DNA from: Polytrichum commune
Taxonomy: Eukaryota; Streptophyta; Polytrichopsida; Polytrichales; Polytrichaceae
Assembly: GCA_950295325.1 (NCBI GenBank)
Contig: OX485806.1
Span: 34,844,001 to 34,908,000, forward strand
DNA: 64,000 bases
Direction of reading: 5' to 3'
Both the position numbers and the translations under genes were made by a program. The notes beneath the pieces were generated by a model. That model saw only the letters and a program-made list of their open reading frames with translations. It searched no databases and had not been told where the DNA came from. This document shows positions 1 through 12,789 of the stretch, in pieces. Position 1 is the stretch's first letter. Each line of letters starts with the position of its first letter.

Positions 1-1836
1 TATTTCAAATCATTTTAACTTATTGTGCAAGGAGAGGTCTCAATTTGGGCCTCATAAATGCTTACTAGGGGTTAATCCTCTAATCGATGTATGAATCAGT
101 CTGAATCTGCACTAGTTGCAGCATCCCTTGGTTATATTCTCGGGGCCCACATGAACAAATGTACATTGCTTAATAATGTTATGACTTGTCATGTAGCATC
201 AAGTGGTAGATGTTAGGGCCCTCTTCAATTGCTACTAATGATTGCAAGACCATTAGAGTGGGTTAGTGATCAATAATGTGGGACGCAAAGCATATGGTTA
301 CTATACCTATTTGTGTACATAATAAAGTTATCCTTGAAGTCTCTCAAAAACTTATGGTTTAGCTTGGAGTTTAGGCCCATTTTTTTTGGACATTTATAAT
401 GTTTAAGGATTGTTCAAGTGGTATCGGAACTCTGAATTTTAGTGAAATGAAGGGAGACATTTGACCTTGGCCATAAAACAACTTATTCAATTATGAACTC
501 CTTATCAAGCTTTTGGGAGCGCCATTCTAGGTGCCTCCAAATTTAGCTATAAAATATATTTCTATAAGGTACTAAGGCATTAATGTGACACTTTAAGAAA
601 GTTTTGTTGTTTCATGGAGGTTAAATAGCTTGAAAAAATCTCCAAAAAAATGAAAATCCATAGATTAGCAAATCTATATAGAATCTACCAAATAACATTC
701 AAAAAAATAATTCATTGGCAACCTACAAAAATTTGCAAAATCGTCTTTAAGGAAAAAACCTTGGGGTGGGGGGGGGTCTGTTTATGTTTGTTTGCTAATT
801 GCAAATCAACTTTGTTAGGGGGTGAGAATCTTTTATTAAATGAAGGTGTCATCCCCTTTTGCGCTTCTTACACCACCTTGTTGAGTGGATAGATCTTGAT
901 TAGCCATTGAGATTGGCCAAAATTGGTGTTGTTTTGTATGTGTTCTTGCATCCTTCTTACACTGTTATCATAAATGTTGGAAGTGGCAATATTTTATACT
1001 TAATACCGCATATGATTAATCACTTAAATTGACTAGGACTTACTTGATGGCAACATTGCACTCAGTTGTTAACGGCTTTAAAATTAAAAATACCGTAGCT
1101 CTCTAGCAGCTTGGGCACCTTTCTGCCTAATAATTATTTAAAGTGTGAAAGTAAGTTAGGCAACCTAGAAAGTAATATTCTTAAATTGGGTAGATTAAAA
1201 AAAAAGTAAAAGAAGTTAGACAATCATCCAAGTCATTTCTATATTTCATGGATGGTTTTCTTAATTTCATCTATATATGGCGGCTACGATTAACCTAAAC
1301 ACTTCCCTTAACCAACATTCCTTACCCTAAAATTTGTCTTTTACTTGTTTTTTAGGGTTTTGCTTTGTGTCAGAGTTATATGGAGTGGTCTTTGTGAGAG
1401 ACCATGTCATTTGCATTATTGTGATTTAAGGCACTCTTTGAATGTTATTTCTTTTTCTTTTTCTTTTTGGGACACTCAACAAAATCAATTTCCCAGGAAT
1501 TTAGGCACCTTCAAAATAAATTATCTTTCTACCCAAACTGCTAGAGAGCTACGGTAGGTTTCACCCAAAGGAAGGTGCTACTTTAAGGCCTTAGTACCTT
1601 ATACCATCTTTTGCCCAAAGTCAAACACATCCTCTTCATATCACCAAAATTGGGGTTTTGACATCACTTAAACACTCCTCAAACATCATAAAATGTCAAA
1701 AGCGGGCAAGAACCCTGTACCAAACCATGCGTTTTTGAGGGACTTTAGGGATAACTCTAATGTGCATGCAATGATCTACATGTTTATCGGGTTAACACCC
1801 AATTTATGTGTGCTTATTCTAACTCCACACACCAAT
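1..1836. other. AT-rich intergenic DNA, no gene recognised
   Basis: No open frame here resembles a known protein. The part near 1570-1760 is a diverged relative of 9920-10065: both share a phrase about Ser-poor AT-rich sequence around 'aacatcagaaaatgtcaaa' and similar flanks. This suggests old dispersed repeat DNA. Confidence 0.5.
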
Positions 1837-2452
1837 GGGTGCAAGCATGGTAAAGTGGACATCTCTTGATCCTTGCCAAGTGAAAGTGATTCAAAAAATC
1901 CTAAATTTGAGTTTTGTTAAAAAAGAGAGTTTCTAAACATTTAAAGAATGTATTGATTTACAAAGCCAAGCAACTTATGTTGACAAAAACAATTTCAAAA
2001 GAAGTATACATTTTTTGGAAGATGGTGCAAGTGGTGTGCAAGTAGGTGATATTGTATGCATATTGTTTAATTTTGTATAGAGTACAAGATAATTTCATTA
2101 AATTGATGATTTTTTATTTTTTTTTGATGATGCCCTTGAGTTTATACTAAATTCAAGGAAATTGCAAAACAAAGTTCCAAGTTCAAAATATTTAAGATCA
2201 TGAAATCTACGTTCAAAACCAAATTGTACCATTTGGTTTTGAGCATTACTTTTAATTACAAAATTTGAAGATTCCATCTTGATATTCTACATTTGACTAC
2301 TTAACACAACAATAGAGGGCATCATGAAAAATTTAAAATATAAAAATTAAACTTCACTTTGCTACTAATTTTAGGTAGTTGACAAAAAATGTGTGGTTTC
2401 AATATACCAAATCACTTTTTTTTTTGGGTCCACTTTCCCAAGCTCACACCCC
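1837..2452. mobile_element. Inverted-repeat element, GGGTGCAAGC family, copy A
   Basis: The left end reads GGGTGCAAGCATGGTAAAGT and the right end is its imperfect reverse complement, giving inverted termini of about 25 bp around a 616-bp body without coding capacity. AAT directly flanks both ends, a possible 3-bp target duplication. Copies B (7876-9145) and C (13903-14513) share the ends and much of the interior. Three-base duplications and ends starting with GGG would suit a PIF/Harbinger-type MITE, but this class assignment is an inference. Confidence 0.65.
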
Positions 2453-3262
2453 AATATGTTCGTTGGTTCAAGGAGCCGAAGAACCCATTTTGCTAGCAAT
2501 TAGGAATGAGAAAGAATTTGAGCGAGAAATTTGTGCCCGGAGTTTGTATGATCTTGAGATCTCTAGTCAAAAGTGCATATTTTCATGACTCTTAAAGATG
2601 TCTATTTTAAAATTTACATGTGCTTCGAACAGCATTTCGATACAATGCTTACTTAATTGTCACATGGTGTGTTACAAAAAGTTTGTTGCATTCAAGCAAT
2701 CATGTCTTGTGTGTGAAACCTATCTACAAGACACTTGTTGAGTACTTGGAAGTGACCCCAAAACAATCACAAAATAAGACTCGTCTCCTTCAATTGAAAG
2801 AGGTCCCAGAGCAATTCTACTCCTTCAACTGTCGGACATCAACTTCCATAAATGAAAGTGAATCTCTACTCCGAGATTGTGCAACTATGCCTAGAATGGC
2901 TTGATCATTTGATCTAATATACACAAGATCAAATCCTGGCCAATCTTTGTGCGCTTGAAAGTTAATTAAACACCAGGCTACACTCTAAACCACACAAGGC
3001 ACACAGAGTACCTTGTATATTTTATACACGAGTGCAACCACCTCCTAAGTTAACAGAAGCTTGTAGACAGGGGCACTGTACAATTTTATATAGTGGCTAT
3101 CTCTCTAACTTATTCAATGTGTAACAGACCTCGTCAACTGAACACCAATTCTCACATGAAATTCAATGTTTCTCAATGACAATCAATGCGGCCGTCTAGT
3201 ATTGCTGATTGCATTTGGCAATTCCCACTTGACATTCAATGCTTTTTTATCAATGCAGCCGC
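2453..3262. other. Intergenic DNA and likely 3' region of the b561 gene
   Basis: An open frame at 2620-2904 shows no recognisable domain and is not called. The part closest to the b561 stop contains a 68-bp-period duplication (3182-3216 and 3250-3284), so sequence resembling the last codons of the gene is repeated just beyond its stop. The polyadenylation site was not located. Confidence 0.4.
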
Positions 3263-5768
3263 CTAGTACTGCTGATTGGATTCGGCGGTGAGGTTGCCAT
3301 TTCCGTACACAGTTTTCACTTCGATTTCGTAACCCCTGGTGTCATGTGTTCCCGTGGCAGGAAAACCTGTTTTGATAAGTGGGTTCACCATTAATCCGGG
3401 GTCAGCCGATTGCATCTTGATGTGAGGGAGTCTGTCCAAGAACAGGTAGATGAACGACATAATCGCCACCTGAACACCCCAAATTACATACCATGCCTGC
3501 ACAGCGAACACAGAGAGAGGAATTAGAAGTCTATGGAACAGTCCGTTATAGCTTTCCGAATGCAATCAATGCAGCCACAATGATGTGCGCAGCGCTGGGC
3601 TAATGTCACCAAGAACCCACAAATTGAATGGTCCTGTTTACAAGAACTACACTAAATTGATTTTCAGTGTCATGTGGTATTTTATGTCACTAAGGTAACT
3701 TTTCGGATGAATCATCTTATGAATAAGTGAACATATGTTGTCATGGATGATGGGTGAGTTCAGCCATTGGCCAAAACCCTACCTTCTCTTGTCAGCAATT
3801 TGTGATGAAATATTATCATGAATGGTTGAAATTTGGCTGAACATGACTTGGTAAGTGACAGTAATTGCAACACTGACAAAGCCATTGAGACATGCTAAGC
3901 GATCAAATATTACAGGTTGTGATCACCACCCAAAGAACGTTGCGGCTTCCACCAAGAATCTCTCAACCAACATCGTCACACAAACGTTGTAAAGTCTTAA
4001 AATAGAAATTTGACTTACCTTCCGTTCTCCTCCCGCCCAAGCCTGTATGTACTCATCCAAGCCTTTAAAAATGTTGAACCATCCGAGGACGATAGCCGTG
4101 ATGCCGAATAACCAGTGCGCCACATACCACATTGGCCTTGACTTAGTTCCTCTGCAGATTCACAAAAACGTCAAGATTCAAGTAGAGAGAATTCTAGTGT
4201 TCAGTGGAACAATGATCCTACAGCTCTCGGTACTACACATTGATCTCACTTGGTTGACATTGTAGAGGAGAAGTGGCTTAAACCCAAGGCCTTAACCCCG
4301 ACCCAATGCGAACTCCGCATTTTAGCTACCTAAGGTCGGAATAGTGCTTGGATGGGTGATTTTCCTAGAATTAATGGTTACTACTAGGAATGATAGGTGT
4401 GCATGACACGAAGTGATCATAACGACATAGGTTGGTGTCATTCAGGTCACTTCGTATATTTGAGTGTCATGTAGTGTCCTACTCGTGTCCTGCTCGTGTC
4501 CACCCAATTATAGTGGTAGTATTCGGGTGAACTGGATCTTTTTGACCAACCATGTGAGAATCTACGGGCTTGCACTCAAGGGAGATTAGGTGAGAGCTAA
4601 CTTGTTTGCATCCGTTCAAGGTGTTCAACTTTGAAAGGAGACAATATTCGTCAAGGTCCCTCTATTTCTCATGATGTCTAGTTTAAGATTACGTATAGGA
4701 TTAGATTAAGTAGAAGATGAAGCAACACCATTATAATACACACCGGTGACAACATCGATCGGAGTCATCTCTTCTCAGAATATGGAGTACCTACCTCTTC
4801 GGTCTGAAAATCGACAGAAGAGGTTGGAGCCAGATGAGGATCATGACGGCCAACCCCAGCTTCACATGCGTGTTGTTCAATGGCACAACTTGGAACTTGT
4901 TAACAGCAATGGCAGTAGCCACTGTGGACAAGGTCAATCCTGTCACCTGAACTCACCACACAGGAATAATTTTTAGAACAATATCACAGGGAAAACTCCC
5001 CGTACGTCGACATAAAAATGTGAAATCCTCCTTCCAGAAACGATGGCAATTGCGAGCGCATATCCAAGTTTCATCGAAACTCAACAAGCTGTAGACAGGA
5101 GCTGGAGTACCCTGGCCATTCTCCAATGGTGCAATGCATCAGTCTGCTGATTAACATGAGAACTTGGGTATGTGACCGCCAATAGGATAACAAAAGAAAC
5201 AATTATTAGTTGTTGGTCTATGTTTGTGGAAGTAAAATGTCCAGGGGAGAGAGAGATAGCGCCAACTGTAGGTCGGCGTGGATGAGACGCAAACTTAACG
5301 TAAACCAAAGGCAAGTTCACGGAGCATGGTTGAGGGATCAGGGCTACTATTTCATGTTAGAGGTGGTCTCTTTTGGTAACAAATTGGTGATCTAACAAGT
5401 GCAAGTAGTACCTGGAGAGCAATGTGAGCGTAGAACCACTGCCTGAAGTAGTGTTGGCCGACGCGGGACACAAGAATGCCGATGGGAAAAAACACCCCAA
5501 ATGCTAGCCACATGAGCCACCCGTGTGCCTCAAACCATTGGATAGAGCAAGGGTTGCCTTGGTTGGGATCCACAGTCGACGTCGGTGAGCCTTGTGCAAC
5601 AACAGCTCTAGTGCCACCCAAAGAAACTAGCACTGCTACTATTACCACCATTTCAAACCCCAATGTGGGTCGGCGTGAAGAGGATTTTACGCTTCGACCT
5701 TGGGCATTGTTTCTACTCGTATGTGAGCCCAAGTTGATGGGTTCACTCATAAGCCAATAAGTAGCCAT
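3263..5768 (-). CDS. Cytochrome b561 transmembrane domain protein (4 exons)
   Basis: Exons, in transcript order, are complement 5412-5768, 4795-4946, 4019-4151 and 3263-3496. All joins have GT-AG ends and keep phase, giving 291 residues. The b561 core has hydrophobic helices and four histidines in the positions expected of heme ligands: H82 (FEAHGW), H115 (YAHIAL), H146 (NNTHVKLG) and H182 (VAHWLFG). The family moves electrons across membranes, usually from ascorbate, and often reduces ferric iron. This form has no DOMON domain, and resembles the plant stand-alone b561 proteins. A hydrophobic segment at residues 40-58 ending in VVA could be a signal peptide, so translation could start at M40 (5651) instead of M1. 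Intron 3 holds a truncated MITE and the leader a tandem duplication. The substrate and membrane are not shown by the sequence. Confidence 0.85.
3646..3878 (-). mobile_element. Truncated MITE, ACTACACTAAAT family, copy 1
   Basis: This lies in the intron between exons 3 and 4 of the b561 gene. It begins with the terminus ACTACACTAAAT and matches one half of the copies at 15747-16088, 36781-37108 and 46734-47111, including the shared block around TTGTCATGGATGATGG. The opposite terminus is missing, so it is a relic. Confidence 0.65.
4276..4345. repeat. Short dispersed repeat with AAACCCAAGGCCTTAACCC
   Basis: This stretch in b561 intron 2 shares its core with the reverse complement of 14640-14700, including AACCCAAGGCCTTAACCC and a following AACTCC block. 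Both look like fragments of one repeat of unknown class. Confidence 0.4.
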
Positions 5769-5775
5769 GATTGGA

Positions 5776-6270
5776 AATAGAGAGTGACAGGGAGAACCGT
5801 AGGTTGACGTTAATGAGAGACACTTCACCCTTGATCAAAGCCACAAACTCGAACGTAAACCCAAGACGGGTTTATAGAGCATGGCTAAGGGACAAGGCCT
5901 ACAAACCGTACACAAATTATCAACAACTAGATCGAATGTCTCAAATGGAAGTGATTTGCACCAACTTTGTTATGCACGTGCTTCAATTCTCACACCGTTG
6001 CACAATAGCTTATACTATCTTCGACGAAGAGAGAGAGAGAAAACCGTACATTGGCGTGAATGAGAGACACTTCACCTTCGATCACAGCCGCAAACTCGAA
6101 TGTAAACCCAAGACAGGTTTACAGAGCATGCATGGGTGAGGGACAAGGCCTTCTGATTGTGCACTGATCATAGAAGACTCAATCTACAGCTGCCTCAAAT
6201 GGAAGTGCTTAAATTCTCACAGCATTGCACAGCAGCTCAATATTATACTATATATCTGCGGCAAAGGAAA
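5776..6270. repeat. Two-copy tandem duplication upstream of the b561 start
   Basis: Two units of about 250 bp (roughly 5776-6027 and 6028-6270) share a GAGA-rich start, a block with AATGAGAGACACTTCACC, the phrase AAACCCAAGAC, then GGGACAAGGCCT and CTCAAATGGAAGTG. A shorter, more diverged copy lies inside intron 1 at about 5238-5345. The units lie just upstream of the proposed start codon, so they may form part of the leader or promoter of the minus-strand gene. Confidence 0.7.
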
Positions 6271-6900
6271 GCCGCTTGAGTTGCAATACTTGGACGATTA
6301 CTCATGAAGAAAGATCAAGTTCGACTATCTTCCAGCACATATCTTCTCCTACGAACTACTCAGAGCTAACAAGAGGGCAATGAAATCGTTTGCGATAACT
6401 CAATCGAGCTTGATCTGAAACGCAGAAGTGTTGGGAGATATATCTATACACATACATATATGTATGAGTTGAGATATTTAAAGGAGCACGAAGAAGGAGT
6501 AAGACTTGAAGCATCATCCGTTAGATTGAATTAGATTAAATTGCTTGTCTCTCCTCTCTTCATGGGAACTTTCGTACTGTCAACTCTGACGCTGGGCTTC
6601 ACTCATTTCCACATGACTGTTCATTCCCGACATTGTGGCGCCAGTTGCAAATGCAGATTGACTGCGCTCCCATACTACAGGATAGGCTCACAAGAAATTT
6701 CAATCGGGGGCCGTTAAACCTTCTTCCGGGGGAGGTAGACACGGGCAGGGGCAGCCCCCCAGAAAGAAATCGAGATTTTCTAGACCCGACCGAAAATTTC
6801 TGTCCCCCGCCCAACTTCGAAAAAACCATTGCCCTTGCATTCTTGAAGGTCACTTATTCACAAATCCCATATTGAGTGCACTTCGTCTTCAAGATCCAAA

Positions 6901-6947
<47 letters not shown>

Positions 6948-7875
6948 GTGTGTGTGTGTGTGTGTGTGTGTGTTTCCACTTAGTAAAGAAACAATTGACT
7001 AAAATTTTGTTCCGGAAGTGAAAGTGTCAACGCATGTAATTAACTTGGAAGTCAAAAACATTACAAAATCCTCATTAGCATTGATGTTATAACATTTGTG
7101 ACTTACCATTTGAAGAGGTCTTTGTCATTCTAAAATGAAACTTAAATTAGTGTGCTGAGTTAATATTAATAAACACATAAAACTCTATGCAATATCTATT
7201 ATTTTGAGGCACCAATTCTATGTAAAATTGTATCTCCGTATCACTTAAATTGTGTTGCAAATAAGTTGGTTTTTGAGTCCTAGATCACTTGAAACTCACA
7301 TAGTAGAACCTGGCTACAAATTGTGCGTAAACCTTTGCATTCGTTTAATATGCTTATAGTATACATGTGTTTTCTATGACATGCCAAAGTGTTGAATAAG
7401 CTTTGAACCGCATGGATGTAATCTTATACAAGTGATATGTGACAATCTCTTTTTTAGTTTAGTGGAATCAACATTTGAGCAATGGGACTTGGAAGTCATA
7501 TTTCACATATATCAAAAAACACCCAAGTTGACCACATAAGATCCGATGCACTCCCAACTACAGTTACTCTAACAATCAACATAGACATGAAACTTGTTGA
7601 CTTTTTATGCCACAAGCTGCTGTTTCGTACTTCAAAAGTGATTGAATGATCTCTCGTGAGTGTGAAATGAGAACGGGCAAGGGAATCAAATATTTAAGAT
7701 AGTTTACTTGGAATGGTAGTCTACTTATCCAAGTCATCAAACTATTTACGAGGCTCCGGCTTTTTGGCATCTCGATAAACTCGTTTTATTGTGGATGAAG
7801 GACTCTAATATAGGATACTAAGTATCCTAGGGAATACATTCAAAATTTGGAACCAATTAGACTATGCATTGATTG
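6271..7875. other. Intergenic DNA with a microsatellite
   Basis: The first few hundred bases should hold the promoter of the b561 gene, but no element could be assigned. A GC-rich patch at 6690-6830 has an open frame on both strands without recognisable domains. The rest is AT-rich with no gene seen. Confidence 0.4.
6905..6973. repeat. Compound (TA)n(TG)n microsatellite
   Basis: A run of about 20 TA units passes directly into about 14 TG units. Confidence 0.95.
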
Positions 7876-9145
7876 GGGTGCAAGCACGGTAAAGTGGACA
7901 GCTCATGATCCTTGCCTAGTGTTCAGTGAAAGTGATTCAAAACTATACACTATCTTTGAATTTTGTGAAAAAAAATAAAAATCATAGACATTTTTAAAAC
8001 ATACCGATCTACAAAGCAAAGCAAACTTTGATGAAAAAAAAATTCCAAGAAAAGTCTACGCATTTTAGAAGACGGTGCAAGTGGTGTGCAAGTAGGTGAT
8101 ATTGAACAAGTGACTGTCTAAAATCAAGGTTGTCTATTGTGTCGTGACGGAGGCTAATCTCGGCATAATGTCGTGCCGTCACGACACATATCCATCACGA
8201 CATTATGCCGGATGCTGTCTTTATCCTGACGGACTTGAATTTTACCGAATTATGTGTGTAATTACATTCCCCCATTTCGGACACGTAGGATGTAAAATGT
8301 CCACGTGTGATGACATGTCAGCAAAGTAGAGGTAAAGTGGGGAAAAAATTACTAGTGCCCGTCCGCACCCGTTCCCGCCGGTCCGCCCCCGTTCCTGACC
8401 CCGTCCGCTCCGTTCCCCCCCCCCCCCCCCCGTCCGCCCCCGTTCCCCCCATACGCCCATCCCCCACCCCCGTCCGCCCCACCCTCGTCCCCCGTCCGCC
8501 CCACACCCTCCTTAGTCATATTTTACTACTTTGATTTTAACAGAATGATAAACAGAATGGCAAAATGGTTTACCTGGCGCTAGGCATATCCACGTCCACG
8601 TCGCCCTTTTCTGCCACATAGGACGCCACCTTGGCAAGAAGGTAAGTATTTTACCCACCCTACTAGCTTCCCCCTAGGTTGACCCTACGTGGACCCTATT
8701 GTGTCGTGACGGAGGGGTCCGTCACGACACGACACGTCATGACGTCGGGATAGACAACCCTGTCTAAAATTTGTTTAAAGTACTATAAAATTACATCAAA
8801 TTGATGGTTTTCCACAAAGTTTTGTGATGATGCCCTCAAGTAGATAATGAATTCAAGGAATATGAAAGAAAAGTCCAACTTCAAAATAGTTAAGGTCATG
8901 AAATCTACGTCCAAAGTCAGACTCAACCATTTGCTTTTGAGCATCACTTTTAATGATAAGTATCGAAGATCTCAACTTCATTTTCTACATTTGAGTATTC
9001 AACACAACAACAGAGGTCATTAGGAGAAGAGAAATCCAATTTAAACAACACCTTGCTACTACTTTTAGGCCTTTGACCAACAAAGGCCTAAATATACACC
9101 TAAAAGTACATTGGAGCACTTTCTTGGTCCACTTTACCATGCATT
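7876..9145. mobile_element. Inverted-repeat element, GGGTGCAAGC family, copy B, split by an insertion
   Basis: The left end reads GGGGTGCAAGCACGGTAAAG, and the right end, about 9124-9145, is the complementary GGTCCACTTTACCATGCATT. Internal sequence matches copy A, for example GAAGACGGTGCAAGTGGTGTG. A 638-bp hAT-type element plus an 8-bp duplication interrupts it. Without these the copy is about 624 bp, the same length as the others, so it was in place before the hAT insertion. Confidence 0.7.
8125..8762. mobile_element. Non-autonomous hAT-type element with perfect 8-bp target duplication
   Basis: The ends are CAAGGTTGTCTAT and, on the reverse strand, CAGGGTTGTCTAT. The bases TCTAAAAT occur on both sides (8117-8124 and 8763-8770). 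An 8-bp duplication and termini beginning CARGG are the hAT hallmarks. Near both ends lie perfect hairpins made from GTGTCGTGACGG and its complement (8139-8150 with 8176-8187; 8701-8713 with 8718-8730). A further perfect 15-bp inverted pair lies at 8161-8175 and 8196-8210. The middle is an extreme C-rich tract of CCGTCCGCCCC-like units (8360-8510). There is no transposase, so movement would need one supplied elsewhere. Confidence 0.85.
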
Positions 9146-12100
9146 CAAAGAAATTCTTTCAACTCATGAGTTAAGTAGTTGACATATCATGTACAAGCAC
9201 ATCTTCTACTCCAAGAGTCTTGATGTCTTCGTATATTTGTCCAATTTTTTCCATTGTGAGTCAATTTGGAATCTAAGTTTGTGTTTGAGATCTATGTCAA
9301 TTGCGATAGGAGCTTAAGGAAATCATATAAACATATTCAAGACAATGGTCGTAGGCTATATTTAGAAATTTTCAAGCCACAAAAATGAGAAAATTTCATT
9401 TGACGTAGTTGAAAAATTTAGTAATGGTGATTCAAGGTCTCGTGGCTTTATGAGTGGTCAAGGTTTCGTTGACTTTAAGATCTACGTGAGTTTCTGCAAC
9501 GCACACTTTAAGCTTGAAATTGACCGGTTTGACAATTCTAGGTGACTTGGACAAATTGGACAAGGGTCCATAGTTCGAGAGTTTTGCTTTAAAATATATA
9601 TACTATTATGTAGGTGAACATAGACAAAGTGTCTCAATGAAGCCCATTACGAGCTTATCGGGTATTTAAGGGTTAATAAACTCAAGTGTGCTCTCTTTTC
9701 TAATCTTGCCTCACTATATTTTGGATGTCTCACACTTAACGTTTACGTGTTGTGCGAAGCCTTAGTGGAGTTCATACATGACCCATATTACATGACTACT
9801 TATCCAAGTCATAGAAATTGCACTTCATTGTGATCCTTACTTAAATGCCACCCATAGACATTCTCAAACTTTCAAGAGCACCAATTTAACAATTTCAGAA
9901 TTTCAAGATTTGTCATAGAATTCATTTGTGTATAGATGTCTTTCGGCCAAAGTCAAGTTTACCGTACCCACTTGAACACTCTTCGAACATCAGAAAATGT
10001 CAAAGATGGGGCGAAACTCCCTAGTAAAACATGAGTCTTTGAGATACTCAAAAAACAACTCAAATGGAATTGACTTGTGGACTTAAAAACGGACCCAATC
10101 TTGAATATCAGTTTCTCAAAGTAGAAAGAATGACTTCAGTTGGTAAGACCAACATGATTTGAAAACCTGGAAATATTTGATATTTAAGCAAAATCGGACT
10201 ACGACCAAGTTCATAATAATAACATGTTGATAGGATCCTACAATAGGATTGTATGGTATTAAGGTCCTCGAACAGAATATGCATAGTTGATTATGATGAT
10301 ATTATACAAGTTGTCTCTATTGTACTTTCACTATTCACTATTTATTTATATAGATTGAATATCAAGAAATAGATATTTGATTTCTTTCCATCATATTTTA
10401 ATAGCATAACATTCGAGTAATCACCAAGGGTTTGCATATCCCCCACAAAACTCAGGTCTATATCATAAGTGTATCGGTAGATCCGCCCATAGATTTGAAG
10501 CACCCGAAAAGTCCAGGTATTGAAAATATGTCTAGATTGACCTAAATACGTGTTTAAGGTTGCGACATTAGTGCCACTTCACACTTCCATGCTTTGGACT
10601 TGGACCATAATGTAAACCCACCCTTAGTGGCCCCTCCCCCAAGTCTTGGATCTACATTTAGGACCCCGGTTCATGGGGTCAAAGAATAGGACGGACAAGC
10701 TTCCACTTGTTCTACTTAGAGCACAACCGGGTGAGGTTTGAAACACTTGAGCTTGGTTATTGAATATGAAATAAGTACGTGCATATTTAGAGTTCCGATC
10801 TTAGCATATACACTTTCATCAAGCATTATGTTTTTGCATATTTTGACTTAGTCATCGAATTCCATGCTAGGTTTTTGGAGTAAACACTTAAATCAATAAC
10901 AATGATTCATTACCGTTTGGTTTTTGCAGAGGCATGTTCTACATGGTAAGGTTTAAGTTTTGCTTGTGAATCGGACCTTGAAATCTTGTCATACATGGAA
11001 TTTATTGTAACCGGTAGTTTTAAGGGTAGGAAAGCTTGTGTTACATGAAGAGTGATCTTTGGGTGTTACAAATCTAACTTAGTGCATTTTTTATTTTAGG
11101 ATACATATCTTATGTATATGTGATGCATATGTGCGCTGTAAGGAAAGGAAGGAGAAATAAAATTTAAGCATGATTTACATTTCAAATATGCATGCACACA
11201 ACTTAAGTTGGACATGCCCCTGGTTTAGATTTGTCATGTGCCTAGATTTGCTCAGAGGGTGCACTCAATGGTAGAGAACCAAAATGACGTGAGTGGGCAC
11301 TTATGACCCCCCCCCCTTCATTAACTATAACAATGGATATGAAATTATGAAGAAAACATGTACATGTTAAATCTTGTGCAAATACTATGTGGTAGAAAAT
11401 TGTATCTAATATGTGCTACAAGTTTTTTTAAGTTTTTTTTTTCCCTATAAATTTCTAAGGAAAATGAGATATTTCAACCCAAACTTTCACACAATTTTTA
11501 GAGGTCACCTTCATTCTATATGGTCAATTTTTTATTTTTTTAAAGTTTGATATGAAAGAATTGCAAGTAATGAGATAAATATTCAAACACAACTACCCTA
11601 AAAATGGTCAAGGTCATTCCTACTCATGTCATTTTGAATCTCTACATTGAGTGCACCCCATGAGCAGATTTGTTAGATCTAAAGTTAGGCCTTGGCCATA
11701 CTAACCATTTGAATTATGATATAGCTAAACCTTGATCTTCTACTGAAATAGTTGGAAACTAAGCTTATATAAAGGTAGCCCTTAGTCAACATAAATTATA
11801 TATCATATATGATGTGGATGACACATGGGCTTATTATATAATATGAGATACAAATACAACTAGAATACCAAAATCCTAAAAGGAACCAACGGTGAAATTT
11901 AACATGGATTCAGTCAATTCAACATAGTTACAAAAATACAAGGGAGGATATCTAACATGCAATGTACACCTTCAAGGAAACTACACATGCCACATGCATG
12001 TGTAGTCCTTGGAGATGAACAGTTTTTCCTCCAAGGAAGTGCCAAAACACTAGCACGGGTTTCTCCTTTTTTCTTCTTCTTTTCTAACATGCAAATACAT

Positions 12101-12789
12101 TTTTGGAAGCAAGAGGAGCATGTCACATGGTACGTTCTATTCATGGAAGTAGAACCAAGCCACATCCTCTTAAGGCATTAGAAGTGTGAAAGGCATCTTA
12201 GTCAAAAACGCATCTCACCGAGGAGCTACAATGTAGATGAGGTTGATTCCCAACTACAAAGTTGCCAAGAAATTTAATTTAGCTACTGCACATAACCCAA
12301 TAATATGATTCATTAAATGAGGGCCTTGGATGTAGTCACTTTGGAGAGCTCAATATAGTCATCTTGATCAATGAAAGGGGGGGGGGGGGGGGGGACACAA
12401 GTGCTAAGGTATGTGGGTGTTATTTGGTTTGTTTTTTATGGTTTCCAACTCCTACCGATTAGGTTTATACAATAAGACTCGCGTTGCGTTGGCAAATTTA
12501 AGATGAAACATCTGCAACAGTCATATCGAAAACCGGGAAAATCGGACCTCATTTGGTTTAGTAATGGTTACTGAAAGCGTGTGTTTATTGATTTCTTAAT
12601 TGGATACAGAAAGGCCCTTCCGATTGTGTTGGGTGTAGAGTAGTTATTAGTATTTGGAGATGTAGTCCAATCTCTTTTAATTGCATATCTCTATGGTGTT
12701 TGCTCTTTGATCCTCAGCTTAGAACCACATACCAATCAAATATAGGGAACTGATTAAGGGAACGAGTCACTTAAAATCCATCTACCTTA
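9146..12789. other. Long AT-rich intergenic stretch, no gene recognised
   Basis: No frame longer than about 80 codons has recognisable features. The segment 9920-10065 is a diverged relative of 1570-1760. A G-homopolymer of 18 bases lies at 12377-12394 and a C run near 11311-11319. The rest probably consists of decayed repeats. Confidence 0.5.
12377..12394. repeat. Poly-G tract
   Basis: Eighteen consecutive G residues. The exact length may be affected by sequencing or assembly. Confidence 0.9.

Noticed and set aside
2620..2904. 94-codon frame
   Set aside because: No domain, no splice partners and AT-rich composition like the surrounding DNA.
5776..6140. Open frame upstream of b561 on the plus strand
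   Set aside because: It is a product of the tandem GAGA-rich units, and repeats of the same frame occur in both units without protein-like constraint.
8307..8534. Proline-rich open frame and its Gly/Arg-rich minus-strand counterparts
   Set aside because: They come from the C-rich low-complexity core of a hAT-type MITE and lack any domain or start context.
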